DNA of 64,000 bases from Macrococcus sp. DPC7161. Lineage in GTDB: Bacteria; Bacillota; Bacilli; Staphylococcales; Staphylococcaceae. The translations under genes and the position numbers were made by a program. The stretch is taken from contig NZ_SDSC01000008.1 of NCBI RefSeq assembly GCF_004117835.1, positions 1-64,000 on the forward strand, given 5' to 3'. The notes below the pieces were generated by a model. That model had not been told where the DNA came from, ran no database searches, and worked only from the letters and a program-made list of their open reading frames with translations. Below, in pieces: positions 1-8,399 of this stretch (positions are counted from its first letter, which is position 1; every line of letters starts with the position of its first letter).

Positions 1-74
1 TCATAGCCATTATTTCCATCTTTATATTCTTTAATAAGTCTTAATTTAAAATCAAGTTCATGCTTTTTATTCAA
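1..74 (-). CDS. Partial IS3-family (IS150-like) transposase OrfA, N-terminus only
   Basis: A frame open to the window edge begins at a TTG (minus strand) and encodes 24 residues including KLRLIKEYKDG and NNGY. This resembles the first helix of the helix-turn-helix domain of IS150-type OrfA proteins (KxRVVKEYLxG then GY). It would bind the terminal repeats of the element. The purine-rich stretch upstream lies inside the stem of the 81-120 hairpin, so initiation could be attenuated by that hairpin. Only about 75 bases are visible. The family call rests on a short motif and could be wrong. Confidence 0.4.
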   Translation of the reverse strand, partial: MNKKHELDFKLRLIKEYKDGNNGY

Positions 75-80
75 AATAAA

Positions 81-120
81 CACCCCTAAAGTTGAATTTT
101 AAGGTTCAACTTTAGGGGTG
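81..120 (-). terminator. Intrinsic terminator after hssS
   Basis: A perfect 16-bp stem (81-96 with 105-120, 8-base loop) is followed on the minus strand by TTTATTTT. It lies 9 bp past the hssS stop codon, so it fits a terminator for the hssRS operon. It also sits just upstream of the partial transposase frame. Confidence 0.8.
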
Positions 121-128
121 CACTTCAC

Positions 129-1481
129 CTATGCGTTTTTAAATATTAACTTTACCGTCGTACCTTCACCTTGCTTGCTACCTACTTCTATATGAATACC
201 ATGTATATCCGCTATTTCTTTAACGATTGCCATACCCAATCCATTCGATGTCACTTGATCTTCAGACACATTCGCTTTATAGAATCGTTCAAATAAATGC
301 TTAAGTGTTTGTTCATCCATACCATATCCGCTATCTTCTATTAATAAATAGCCCTTCTCTAACGTCACCTGAATATCACTTTCACTCGGACTATATTTAA
401 TTGCATTAGATAGGACATTACCAATCATTTGAAACAATAAATCTTGATTACCTTCAATGGTTACTTCACTTAATTTCGTAGAAACGAACATTTCTTTTTG
501 GTTCAATTGATAGCGATAACTTTTGATTGCTTCATGTACTAATGGCTTTAATTGGACTTTTTCAAATTGAATCGCTTTTTCTTTTTGTTCAATCGATGCG
601 AGCATTAATAATTGAGAAGTTAAGCCACTAAGTCTTTTAGATTGATGTTTAATCGATTCAAGATGTGCTTTGTCTTGTGTTTGTTCAAACATATCAATTT
701 CACCTAATAAATTCGCTATCGGCGATTGTATTTCATGTGACACGTTTGCGACAAATCGTTTGTTCATTGCTTCATGATGTTTAATTTTTTCACTCATGAT
801 ATTCATTTCTTCTGCAAGTGTTCCGATTTCATCATTTCTTTTATCGATATCCGTCTTTAAATAATTACCCTCACCAATCTCTTTCGCCGCTTCTTTTAGT
901 TTAACAACAGGTCTTACGATAAATTTAGATGATATAAATACAAAAATAATCGATATACCAATCATCAGTGCTAGAAGAATAGCAAGGAAAATTCTAAATT
1001 CGTGCATGCTATTCCCCACGTCTGGTCTTAAATAAACATCATAACCTTCGTTTTGAATGTTCATATGTATGCCTACAGTATTTCTCGTTTCATTGTCAAA
1101 GAACCCTGTAATCCATAAGCTAAATGGTCGATTTTTTATTCCGTGGTACATACCACTTTTCTCAATCGTCTTTGCAGCTTCTTGTGTATCTAGATTGTCC
1201 AATCTAAACTTTGAGCCGTAATGTTTCGTTTGTTGATTATGTACTGCAACAACTTGGTATTGATGGTTCGATAACTGCTTAAAGTAGTCATCTGCCTTTA
1301 TTTCAGGGTGTGTTTCGATAAATGACTTCTCTTGTTTTAACATACGTGTGATACGCGCATCATTTTCTGACTTCAACATCATATGATAATACACGTTTGA
1401 TATCATAAAACTAATGACACCACTAAAAATCATGACCATCAAGGTGATAAAAATAAAGCGTGATGATAAATGTTTAAACAT
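129..1481 (-). CDS. hssS: HssS-like haem-sensing histidine kinase
   Basis: A 450-residue membrane histidine kinase. The N-terminal transmembrane helix (about 10-30) and a second one (about 160-185) flank an extracellular sensor. A HAMP linker follows, then the HisKA box SHEIQSPIANL with the phospho-accepting His near residue 250, then an HATPase domain (N box NAIKYSP, G boxes DSGYGMD and GLGMAIV). In S. aureus HssS senses excess haem and phosphorylates HssR, which switches on the HrtAB efflux pump. The non-canonical SHEIQSPI H-box is typical of HssS. The start overlaps the hssR end by 8 bp, indicating one transcript with translational coupling. The divergent hrtBA genes and HssR repeat support the name. 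Confidence 0.9.
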   Translation of the reverse strand: MFKHLSSRFIFITLMVMIFSGVISFMISNVYYHMMLKSENDARITRMLKQEKSFIETHPEIKADDYFKQLSNHQYQVVAVHNQQTKHYGSKFRLDNLDTQEAAKTIEKSGMYHGIKNRPFSLWITGFFDNETRNTVGIHMNIQNEGYDVYLRPDVGNSMHEFRIFLAILLALMIGISIIFVFISSKFIVRPVVKLKEAAKEIGEGNYLKTDIDKRNDEIGTLAEEMNIMSEKIKHHEAMNKRFVANVSHEIQSPIANLLGEIDMFEQTQDKAHLESIKHQSKRLSGLTSQLLMLASIEQKEKAIQFEKVQLKPLVHEAIKSYRYQLNQKEMFVSTKLSEVTIEGNQDLLFQMIGNVLSNAIKYSPSESDIQVTLEKGYLLIEDSGYGMDEQTLKHLFERFYKANVSEDQVTSNGLGMAIVKEIADIHGIHIEVGSKQGEGTTVKLIFKNA

Positions 1482-2139
1482 GTACTTTATACCCTACCCC
1501 TCTTATCGTCTGAATTTCAAGTGTTGTATCATAACTTTCAAGACGCTTTCTAATACGCTTAATATGCACATCCACTGTTCTTTCATCACCATCAAAATCG
1601 TAGCCCCAAATAGCTTCAATGAGTGTTTCTCTCGATGCAACTTTAGGATAAGTTTTCATTAAATAGTACAGCAACATAAATTCTTTATTCGGCAAATAAA
1701 TCACATCTGAATCAATCATGACTTCATAAGTTGCTTCATCAATTGTCACATTACCTAATGTAATTGCTTCGTTATTAATATCATATCTTTTTAAAATCGC
1801 TTCGATGCGAAACATGAGTTCCTCAACTTCAAAAGGCTTTGTTAAGTAATCATCACTGCCCGAAGAAAATGCGATACGCTTATCATTTAACGCACTTCTC
1901 GCCGTTAGCATAATGACTGGGATATTATAAAGAGATTTTATATCTTTACATAAACTAAAGCCATCTTGTCCTGGCATCATCACATCCACCACACATAAAT
2001 GGATTGGCTGGTTTTCAAGAATTTCATGTGCCTCATCTGCATGCTCAGCACCTACAACATCATATAACCGATTTAAACCATTCATTACCGTTTCTCTAAT
2101 TGCACGTTCGTCATCCACAACGAGTATGCTTTTTTTCAT
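1474..2139 (-). CDS. hssR: HssR-like OmpR-family response regulator
   Basis: A 221-residue response regulator. The receiver domain has the acidic pair DDE near residues 9-11, the phospho-acceptor Asp in VVDVMMPG and Lys in TKPFE. The C-terminal winged-helix DNA-binding domain contains ERTVDVHIKRIRKR and ends RGVGYKV. AGGTGAGAAT precedes the ATG. It is the first gene of the hssRS operon and is transcribed away from hrtBA. The intergenic direct repeat at 2162-2181 is its expected target. Confidence 0.92.
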   Translation of the reverse strand: MKKSILVVDDERAIRETVMNGLNRLYDVVGAEHADEAHEILENQPIHLCVVDVMMPGQDGFSLCKDIKSLYNIPVIMLTARSALNDKRIAFSSGSDDYLTKPFEVEELMFRIEAILKRYDINNEAITLGNVTIDEATYEVMIDSDVIYLPNKEFMLLYYLMKTYPKVASRETLIEAIWGYDFDGDERTVDVHIKRIRKRLESYDTTLEIQTIRGVGYKVHV

Positions 2140-2161
2140 ATTCTCACCTATTTCATATAGT

Positions 2162-2181
2162 GTTCATATTCCGTTCACATT
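2162..2181. promoter_or_regulatory. HssR-type direct repeat controlling hrtBA
   Basis: GTTCATATT, two bases, GTTCACATT. This is one base from the direct repeat described for the S. aureus hrtAB promoter (GTTCATATT-N2-GTTCATATT). It lies 45 bp upstream of the hrtB start, with a possible -10 TATACT at 2189-2194 and no good -35, as expected for an activator-dependent promoter. Confidence 0.82.
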
Positions 2182-2226
2182 ACTTCCCTATACTTTAGTC
2201 ATCAACCAATAGAAAGGAATTTTAAA

Positions 2227-3243
2227 ATGAATTTAGCCATTAAAGAAATCAAATACGCCAAATTTAAATATTTTCTCATTGCTTCAATTATCTTTTTACT
2301 ATGTTTCTTAGTGTTATTTGTATCAAGTTTAGCACAAGGATTAAAAAAAGATAACATTTCTTACATCGACGCATTAGACACTAAATACTTTATCGTCAGT
2401 AAAGATGCTGACAAAAACATTATGAACTCAAATCTATCATTGAATCAAAAAGTAATCGATAAGGAAGACTATCAAACTTTATCGATGATTCCTGTAGCAT
2501 TCAGTTCTAATGACAAAGTATTATTATCGACATTTCATAATCCATCAACAAAGAACGCAGCATTACTTCCTAAAGAAAATGATGAAATGATTTTAGATGT
2601 GCACTTAAAAGGTGAAATAAAAACGCATCATACATTCAAAGGTACTAAACACAAAATCCACATTACGAAATATACGGACTATCAAATGTATGGTCACGCA
2701 CCAGTAGGTTTTGTAACAGAAAAAACATTAAAGCATATCCGTCCAAATACAAATGCCATTTTGGCTCAAAACTTAGATGATGCAAAAGCAATCAAAGCAA
2801 AGTTAAAAGACGTTGAAATCATTAATAAAGATGATGCCAAAAATGCATTACCGAGTTTCCAAGCAGAACAAATGCCGCTCAACTTAATGGTATTTTTCTT
2901 ATTCTTAATTTCAGCAATTGTCATTACAGTATTCTTCTATGTGATTACAATACAAAAAACAACAGAATACGGTATTTTAAAGGCCATCGGCACAAAGACG
3001 AGTAAACTTGTACAAAAAATCATAACTGAAGTACTAACAATCGTTGGTGTGAGTATCAGTTTATCCATCGCCATTATGTTTATCATCGATCAATTAATCC
3101 CTGATAAAATGCCGTACTACTTAAATACAAATTTAATATTTATCTTAGTTGGATTATTTATTTTAGTCTCTTTATTAGGTGCATTGTTATCTGTGATTAA
3201 AGTATTAAAAATCGATCCGATTAAAGCGATTGGAGGAGAATAA
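2227..3243 (+). CDS. hrtB: HrtB-like haem efflux ABC permease
   Basis: A 338-residue FtsX/MacB-type permease. It has one N-terminal membrane helix (about 13-36), a long extracytoplasmic domain, and three C-terminal helices including the stretch FFYVITIQKTTEYGILKAIG. It ends DPIKAIGGE, as in S. aureus HrtB. With HrtA it pumps haem out of the membrane and prevents haem toxicity. AAAGG precedes the ATG. The permease comes first and hrtA follows after one base, whereas I recall hrtA first in S. aureus. HssR control is indicated by the upstream direct repeat. Confidence 0.9.
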   Translation: MNLAIKEIKYAKFKYFLIASIIFLLCFLVLFVSSLAQGLKKDNISYIDALDTKYFIVSKDADKNIMNSNLSLNQKVIDKEDYQTLSMIPVAFSSNDKVLLSTFHNPSTKNAALLPKENDEMILDVHLKGEIKTHHTFKGTKHKIHITKYTDYQMYGHAPVGFVTEKTLKHIRPNTNAILAQNLDDAKAIKAKLKDVEIINKDDAKNALPSFQAEQMPLNLMVFFLFLISAIVITVFFYVITIQKTTEYGILKAIGTKTSKLVQKIITEVLTIVGVSISLSIAIMFIIDQLIPDKMPYYLNTNLIFILVGLFILVSLLGALLSVIKVLKIDPIKAIGGE

Positions 3244-3244
3244 T

Positions 3245-3916
3245 ATGATTGAAATCAAACATTTAAATAAAACATTCAAAACAAAAACCGATACGACCGA
3301 AGTATTTAACGATATCAACTTAACTGTGAATGATGGCGAATTGATTTGTCTTTATGGGCCATCTGGATCAGGAAAAAGTACATTACTAACAATAATCGGT
3401 GCATTACAACAATCAACAAGTGGACAGGTGATTATTGATAACAAAGATTTAAGTCAACTTTCTGATGCTGAATTAACACAACTCAGACTCTCAGATATTG
3501 GTTTTATCTTTCAAGCATCGCACTTAATTCCTTATATCAATGTGAAAGATCAATTGATGTATGTTGCACAACTCGATAAACAATCAAAAAGTAATGCAAG
3601 TAAGAAAGCTGACCAATTATTAGAAGCATTTGGACTCTCACATCGCGCAAAAGAATATCCAAAAAACTTATCGGGTGGGGAAAAGCAAAGAACTGCCATT
3701 GCTCGTGCGTTTATGAATGAACCTTCATTAATATTAGCTGATGAACCGACAGCAAGTTTAGACTTTGAACGTGCCATCCAAGTCATCGAAACCATTCAAA
3801 AGCGCGTTAAAGAAACACAAACATCATGTATCATCATCACACATGATACACGTATCTTTAAATATGCTGATAAAGTATATAAATTAGAGAACAAAACATT
3901 AATAGAAGAAAAATAG
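3245..3916 (+). CDS. hrtA: HrtA-like haem efflux ABC ATPase
   Basis: A 223-residue ATP-binding subunit. Walker A GPSGSGKST lies at about 38-46, Q-loop region IFQASHLIPY, signature LSGGEKQR, Walker B LILADEPTASLD, and a switch His in TITHDTR-like IITHDTR. The ATG at 3245 has a strong GGAGG at 3232-3236 located inside the end of hrtB, so hrtB and hrtA are translationally coupled. An in-frame ATG 15 bases earlier has no suitable ribosome site. It powers the HrtB permease. Confidence 0.92.
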   Translation: MIEIKHLNKTFKTKTDTTEVFNDINLTVNDGELICLYGPSGSGKSTLLTIIGALQQSTSGQVIIDNKDLSQLSDAELTQLRLSDIGFIFQASHLIPYINVKDQLMYVAQLDKQSKSNASKKADQLLEAFGLSHRAKEYPKNLSGGEKQRTAIARAFMNEPSLILADEPTASLDFERAIQVIETIQKRVKETQTSCIIITHDTRIFKYADKVYKLENKTLIEEK

Positions 3917-3942
3917 AGTGTATATTATTTAATTGATTAGCT

Positions 3943-4040
3943 GAGTGAGCGAAGTCTATTCTTTATCGCTCACTCACCATCGATTTCATTCAATTTTAAA
4001 CCCCAGTGAGCGAAGTATTCTTTTTATCGCTCACTGGGGT
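3943..4040. terminator. Two tandem hairpins with a 61-bp period between convergent genes
   Basis: Hairpin one pairs 3943-3952 with 3966-3975 (GAGTGAGCGA / TCGCTCACTC). Hairpin two pairs 4000-4013 with 4027-4040. Both share GTGAGCGAAGT, starting at 3945 and 4006, exactly 61 bp apart. The second is followed by a T-rich run and is preceded on the other strand by an A-rich run, so it can terminate hrtBA and the convergent peptidase gene. Confidence 0.75.
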
Positions 4041-4059
4041 TATTTATTATGATTTATTA

Positions 4060-5523
4060 TTATCTCGGATAGTTACCTGGGCACCATAAATCACCATTCG
4101 GACATGGTTCTGGTGTTTCAGCTGTTGGTGTTTCACCTGTCGGCTCTTCAGCAGTAGGTTCTTCACCAGTCGGTGTCTCACCTGTTGGTTCTTCTGACGC
4201 AGCACCAGAGATATCAACATATTGAATATGTTGTCCTTTATTGCTTGGTACTTTAAAGTCATCTTTAGCATCAAATACAACCGCACCTTGAGGCATTAAT
4301 GACTCTGGTAAATTCGTAATATGAATTGGATTGATTTGATCAAATCCTGCTTCACCTTTAAAGCCATATGGTCCTGACTTATCTTTCTTCACTAAAGCCA
4401 CTCGGAAGTTTGTCATAAATTGATCTACTGACATTGTTGGGCTTACATGTTTATGAATCGCATTTTGTAATGTTTCAATTGTTGTACCTTGGTCTTCTAA
4501 AATTTCTTTAAAGATCGCATCACCGTTGTCTGCTTGAGTTCTTAAATATTGACCAAATAAATATGATAATGAATAATTCGATAATACATCGTTATTATTT
4601 TGCCATTTAATTAATGAATGACCATTCGCAATCGATTCAGATTTATTAAAGTATTCAATACGCTTCGTTAATGGTTGTTTCGAGTAAATTTGTTCACTTG
4701 CCATAGAAAATGCTTCATTCAGCCATGTGTCCATTTTTCCATCAATAAAATCGCCTTTTTCTACTAATATATTGCGATTGAAGTTCACCATATGTTGATA
4801 TTCATGTGCAAGTGTCGTATAGATTTTTGTTACATCCATTTCGCCGTTCTTGCCCATTGATGGGAAAGTATCCATGTAGAACGTTTCTGACATGTTAGAG
4901 CCATTCATCATTAATAAATCACGTGGATGGAAGTATCCTCCAACGTAACTACCAGTCTTTTCGAAGTCATCTTTAATATCAAACACTAATATATTGATTT
5001 TGCCGTTTTTATCAATATCTGATGGTGTAGAAAAATATTTCTCTACAACTGGTCCGATATTTTGATCAAATTCTTTTCCAATTTGTTCAGCCTTTTCTTT
5101 TGTCACACGACTATCTGCCACCCAAATTTGTGCTTTAGAGCCATCGTATTGCAACGTCGCTTTTGTCTTTTCATCCGCATTCGTTACCATATTGATTGTT
5201 GTAAAGTCACGCGTATCTCCTACTTGATAATCCTCTACTAAATTCGGAATTTGTGCTTTACTTTGCGTAATTTTGTCTTTTGAAACTTTAGGAATATCAA
5301 AGTTTTTGTCAATTTGGTGGATGTCCTTTGATTTTTTGTAATCCCCTAATATCGAATTATTTTTTGTTACAAGTGCCGAAGGTAAATCACCTAAAACTTC
5401 AGAACTCCCCAATTTGTCACTGTTTGAATTATTAATGACATAAGTTTTGGCATCTGCTACAGCTAAAGGTGCAGCGATGGCTAATGCAGCAATACAAGTC
5501 GTGAATTTTTGAATTTTTTTCAT
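4060..5523 (-). CDS. Secreted M30-like (hyicolysin-type) zinc metallopeptidase
   Basis: A 487-residue secreted protein. The signal peptide (Lys-rich start, hydrophobic 9-22, AxA near 25) is followed by a propeptide-like region. The zinc motif HEYQH is at 240-244 in LAHEYQHMVNF, as in the M30/hyicolysin family. A downstream Glu in NEAFSMASEQ could complete the site. The C-terminus carries a Pro/Thr/Glu repeat from about residue 448 and two Cys residues (PCPNGDLWCPG), perhaps a disulfide or surface tail. The ATG at 5523 is chosen because GGGAG lies 9 bases upstream; the ATG at 5541 has no ribosome site. Probably a single-gene unit. Substrate unknown. Confidence 0.8.
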   Translation of the reverse strand: MKKIQKFTTCIAALAIAAPLAVADAKTYVINNSNSDKLGSSEVLGDLPSALVTKNNSILGDYKKSKDIHQIDKNFDIPKVSKDKITQSKAQIPNLVEDYQVGDTRDFTTINMVTNADEKTKATLQYDGSKAQIWVADSRVTKEKAEQIGKEFDQNIGPVVEKYFSTPSDIDKNGKINILVFDIKDDFEKTGSYVGGYFHPRDLLMMNGSNMSETFYMDTFPSMGKNGEMDVTKIYTTLAHEYQHMVNFNRNILVEKGDFIDGKMDTWLNEAFSMASEQIYSKQPLTKRIEYFNKSESIANGHSLIKWQNNNDVLSNYSLSYLFGQYLRTQADNGDAIFKEILEDQGTTIETLQNAIHKHVSPTMSVDQFMTNFRVALVKKDKSGPYGFKGEAGFDQINPIHITNLPESLMPQGAVVFDAKDDFKVPSNKGQHIQYVDISGAASEEPTGETPTGEEPTAEEPTGETPTAETPEPCPNGDLWCPGNYPR

Positions 5524-5841
5524 TCCACTTTTCTCCCTCATTATTCATTAATTGTTTTTTAACTATATTGATATAGAAATTACATCAAATAGTTGATTAA
5601 ATTTTAATAAACATTACGATTTATGTCAATATTTTTTCTGAAAATTCTATTAACTTTTAATATAATTTATATATCAATTATCAATAATCAGAATAAACTA
5701 CGAGTGTAAAATGGCATTATTATCAGTTTAAAATCACTCATTCCTATGTTTTTAAATTCTTTTTCAATGTTTTTGACATCTATTATTACTTTATTATATA
5801 AAATTTTATATTATTTAATAATAATAACTGAAAAATAAAAA
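5524..5841. other. AT-rich intergenic region upstream of the metallopeptidase
   Basis: About 320 bp, very AT-rich, with runs of A and T and no convincing gene. It should contain the promoter of the minus-strand peptidase gene, but I could not single out one -35/-10 pair among many AT-rich candidates. Confidence 0.5.
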
Positions 5842-5864
5842 AGCCATTCCCTTTAGGAATGACT
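5842..5864 (-). terminator. Terminator after ahpF
   Basis: A 9-bp stem (5842-5850 with 5856-5864, one G-T pair) is followed on the minus strand by TTTTTTA, 15 bp past the ahpF stop. Confidence 0.75.
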
Positions 5865-5879
5865 TTAAAAAGATTCTAT

Positions 5880-7403
5880 TTAGTTACGAATTAAATAATC
5901 AAATGCGCTTAATGCCGCTGTAGCACCTGAACCCATTGAAATAATAATTTGTTTGTACGTTTGATCTGTACAGTCACCTGCTGCAAAGATACCAGGAACG
6001 TTTGTTAAACCATTACGGTCTACAATGATTTCACCACGGTTGTTTTTCTCTAGTAAATCGCCAGTGAATTCTGTACTTGGTACTAAACCGATTTGAACGA
6101 ATACACCTTCTAGTTCAATTGTATGTTCCTCATTCGTGTTACGGTCTACGTAAGTTAATGCTTTTAATTTATCATCACCAGTCAATTCTTTTGTAGCTGC
6201 TGATTTGATGATTTCTGTATTTGATAATGAATTTAAACGGTCTTGCAATACTTTATCCGCACGTAATGTATCACCAAATTCTAATAAAGTAACGTGTTCT
6301 ACAATACCTGCTAAGTCAATCGCAGCTTCAACACCTGAGTTACCGCCACCAACAACTGCAACGCGTTTACCTTCAAATAATGGACCATCACAGTGAGGAC
6401 AATATGCAACACCTTTATTTTTATATTCAACTTCACCAGGTACGTTCATATTACGCCATTTCGCACCTGTACCGATGATTAATGTTTTAGATGTAAGTTT
6501 ACCACCGTTTTCTAATTCTACATGTACTAAATCGTCAATTTTATCAATTTTAGAAACACGCATTGCATTCATAACATCAATGTCATATGCAGCAATATGA
6601 TCTGCAAGGTTTTGTGAGAATTCTGGACCAGTTGTTTCTTTTACTGAAATAAAGTTTTCAATACTAGCTGTATCATTTACTTGACCACCGATACGTTCTG
6701 CAACAATACCTGTACGTAATCCTTTACGTGCAGTGTAAATCGCAGCTGCACCACTTGCTGGACCTCCACCAATGACTAATACATCAAAAGTTTCTTTTGC
6801 ATTAATTTCTGATGCTTCAATACCACCGCCTAATTGCGCGATGATTTCTTCAACTGTCATTTTACCTGAACCAAATTCTTCACCATTTAAGAAAATGCTA
6901 GGTACAGCCATGATGTCTTTTGATTCTTCACGGAATGCAGCACCATCAATCATAGTGTGTGTAATGTTTGGGTTGATCACACTCATCATATTTAAAGCTT
7001 GTACTACATCTGGACATTTTGTACAAGTTAAGCTAATGAACGTTTCGAAATTGAAAGGTCCTTCTAATTTCTCAATTTGTTTAATTACTGCTTCGTCAAC
7101 CTTTGGTGCACGACCACTCACTTGTAATAATGCCAATACTAATGACGTGAATTCATGGCCTAAAGGTACGCCACAAAATGTAACGCGTGCTGCTTCATTT
7201 GGACGCGCTAAAGTAAAGCTTGGTGTACGTTTTAATGTCTCTTCTTTAATCGTAATGCGATTTGATAATGATTTGATAACGTTCAATAATTCCATCATTT
7301 CTTGAGATGTTTTGTCATCTGAAGCTGATGCAGTGATTACTACATCTCCTTCCATTAACTCTAAATACTGGGCTAATTGTTGTTTTAAATTATCGTTTAA
7401 CAT
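5880..7403 (-). CDS. ahpF: Alkyl hydroperoxide reductase subunit F
   Basis: A 507-residue flavoprotein of the usual AhpF length. The N-terminal double-thioredoxin-fold domain contains the redox pair CTKC. The thioredoxin reductase-like part has the FAD site GGGPASGAAA, the active disulfide CPHC, the NAD(P)H site GGGNSGVEAA and the C-terminal FAD motif GIFAAGDCTD. It passes electrons from NADH to AhpC for peroxide reduction in the cytosol. It lies downstream of ahpC on the same strand, separated by a 106-bp spacer holding a strong hairpin, so its level may be lower than that of ahpC. Confidence 0.96.
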   Translation of the reverse strand: MLNDNLKQQLAQYLELMEGDVVITASASDDKTSQEMMELLNVIKSLSNRITIKEETLKRTPSFTLARPNEAARVTFCGVPLGHEFTSLVLALLQVSGRAPKVDEAVIKQIEKLEGPFNFETFISLTCTKCPDVVQALNMMSVINPNITHTMIDGAAFREESKDIMAVPSIFLNGEEFGSGKMTVEEIIAQLGGGIEASEINAKETFDVLVIGGGPASGAAAIYTARKGLRTGIVAERIGGQVNDTASIENFISVKETTGPEFSQNLADHIAAYDIDVMNAMRVSKIDKIDDLVHVELENGGKLTSKTLIIGTGAKWRNMNVPGEVEYKNKGVAYCPHCDGPLFEGKRVAVVGGGNSGVEAAIDLAGIVEHVTLLEFGDTLRADKVLQDRLNSLSNTEIIKSAATKELTGDDKLKALTYVDRNTNEEHTIELEGVFVQIGLVPSTEFTGDLLEKNNRGEIIVDRNGLTNVPGIFAAGDCTDQTYKQIIISMGSGATAALSAFDYLIRN

Positions 7404-7426
7404 AGTATGCTCCTATCTTATTTATA

Positions 7427-7460
7427 AGATAAGGTTGAGACAAAAGCCCCAACCTTATCT
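7427..7460 (-). terminator. Hairpin between ahpC and ahpF
   Basis: A perfect 10-bp stem (7427-7436 with 7451-7460) with loop GAGACAAAAGCCCC. No strong U-run follows on the minus strand, so it may act as a partial terminator or RNA-stability element that sets the ahpC:ahpF ratio. A similar GAGACAAAAGTCTC hairpin occurs at 33007-33030. Confidence 0.6.
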
Positions 7461-7509
7461 GAATATTCGTTTCAAATTTACTCTGAAATATGATTTAAAT
7501 GTCTAATTA

Positions 7510-8079
7510 TTAGATTTTACCAACTAAATCTAAACCTGGTGTTAATGTTTCTCCGCTTTCTTTCCATTTCGCAGGACAAACTTCACCGTCATGGCTAGCA
7601 ACGTATTGAGCAGCTTTTACTTTATCAACTAATACTGATGCTTCACGACCGATACCATCATTGTTGATTTCCATTGTTTGAACAACACCATTTGGATCGA
7701 TTAAGAATGTCGCACGTTGTGCAAGACCAGCTTCTTCATCTAATACATCAAAGTTACGAGCGATTGTTTGTGATGGGTCAGCAATCATCGTATATTGTAA
7801 TTTAGAAATTGCTTCTGAATGATCATGCCAAGCTTTGTGTACGAAATGAGTATCGCATGATACTGAATATACATCTACACCTAAACCTTGTAATGTTTCA
7901 TAGTGATCTTGTAAATCTTCTAATTCAGTTGGGCAAACGAATGTGAAGTCTGCTGGGTAGAAACAGATGATGTTCCATTTACCTTTGATTGATTCGTTAG
8001 ATACTGTTACGAATGAATCTGATTTTGGATCGTAAGCGTTAGCTGTGAATGGTAAAATTTCTTTGTTAATTAATGACAT
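7510..8079 (-). CDS. ahpC: Alkyl hydroperoxide reductase C (2-Cys peroxiredoxin)
   Basis: A 189-residue typical 2-Cys peroxiredoxin. The peroxidatic Cys sits in [10 protein letters not shown] near residue 49 and the resolving Cys in VCPAKW near residue 168. The GGLGxL-like and C-terminal regions follow the AhpC pattern. It reduces H2O2, organic peroxides and peroxynitrite with electrons from AhpF. A good ribosome site (TTAGGAGGCAA) precedes the ATG. A PerR-like box lies about 75-90 bp upstream. First gene of the ahpCF pair. Confidence 0.97.
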   Translation of the reverse strand: MSLINKEILPFTANAYDPKSDSFVTVSNESIKGKWNIICFYPADFTFVCPTELEDLQDHYETLQGLGVDVYSVSCDTHFVHKAWHDHSEAISKLQYTMIADPSQTIARNFDVLDEEAGLAQRATFLIDPNGVVQTMEINNDGIGREASVLVDKVKAAQYVASHDGEVCPAKWKESGETLTPGLDLVGKI

Positions 8080-8152
8080 TGAATTGCCTCCTAAGTTTTA
8101 TTTTTAATTAGCATTATTATTTTTATTTAGAGATGTGATTTTTATCACTTAT

Positions 8153-8167
8153 TTATAATAATTCTAA
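8153..8167. promoter_or_regulatory. PerR box upstream of ahpC
   Basis: TTATAATAATTCTAA matches the PerR consensus TTATAATNATTATAA at 14 of 15 positions. The location upstream of ahpC fits peroxide-responsive Fur-family repression known in Bacillus and Staphylococcus. Confidence 0.8.
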
Positions 8168-8369
8168 TTAAGCTTAATTTGATTATTACACGTTTAAAGT
8201 TTTAAGTCAACCGGAAACACTTTAAATACTTTAAATTTTTTATATGACTTATTACAAAATATTGACGCAATAACATTACCCTATTCTCAATAGGGTTAAT
8301 AAGTTATCAGCCATAAATTTGATTCTTAATCTACAAACAATCGCTCTCTTAATAAAATATTCAAAAAAA

Positions 8370-8388
8370 GACACCCTATAGGTGCCTT
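8370..8388 (-). terminator. Terminator after the amino-acid permease
   Basis: The minus strand has AGGCACC, TATA, GGGTGTC and then a run of seven T, 12 bp past the permease stop. Confidence 0.75.
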
Positions 8389-8399
8389 TTAATCATTAA

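Noticed and set aside
81-120. Terminal inverted repeat of an insertion sequence
   Set aside because: It is a hairpin with an 8-base loop directly after hssS and fits a terminator; the partner end of an element is not visible.
4047-4286. 79-residue frame over the metallopeptidase tail
   Set aside because: It reads the Pro/Thr/Glu repeat in another frame and has no ribosome site.
6205-7305. Plus-strand frames over ahpF
   Set aside because: Antisense shadows of a well-defined gene; no ribosome sites and atypical composition.
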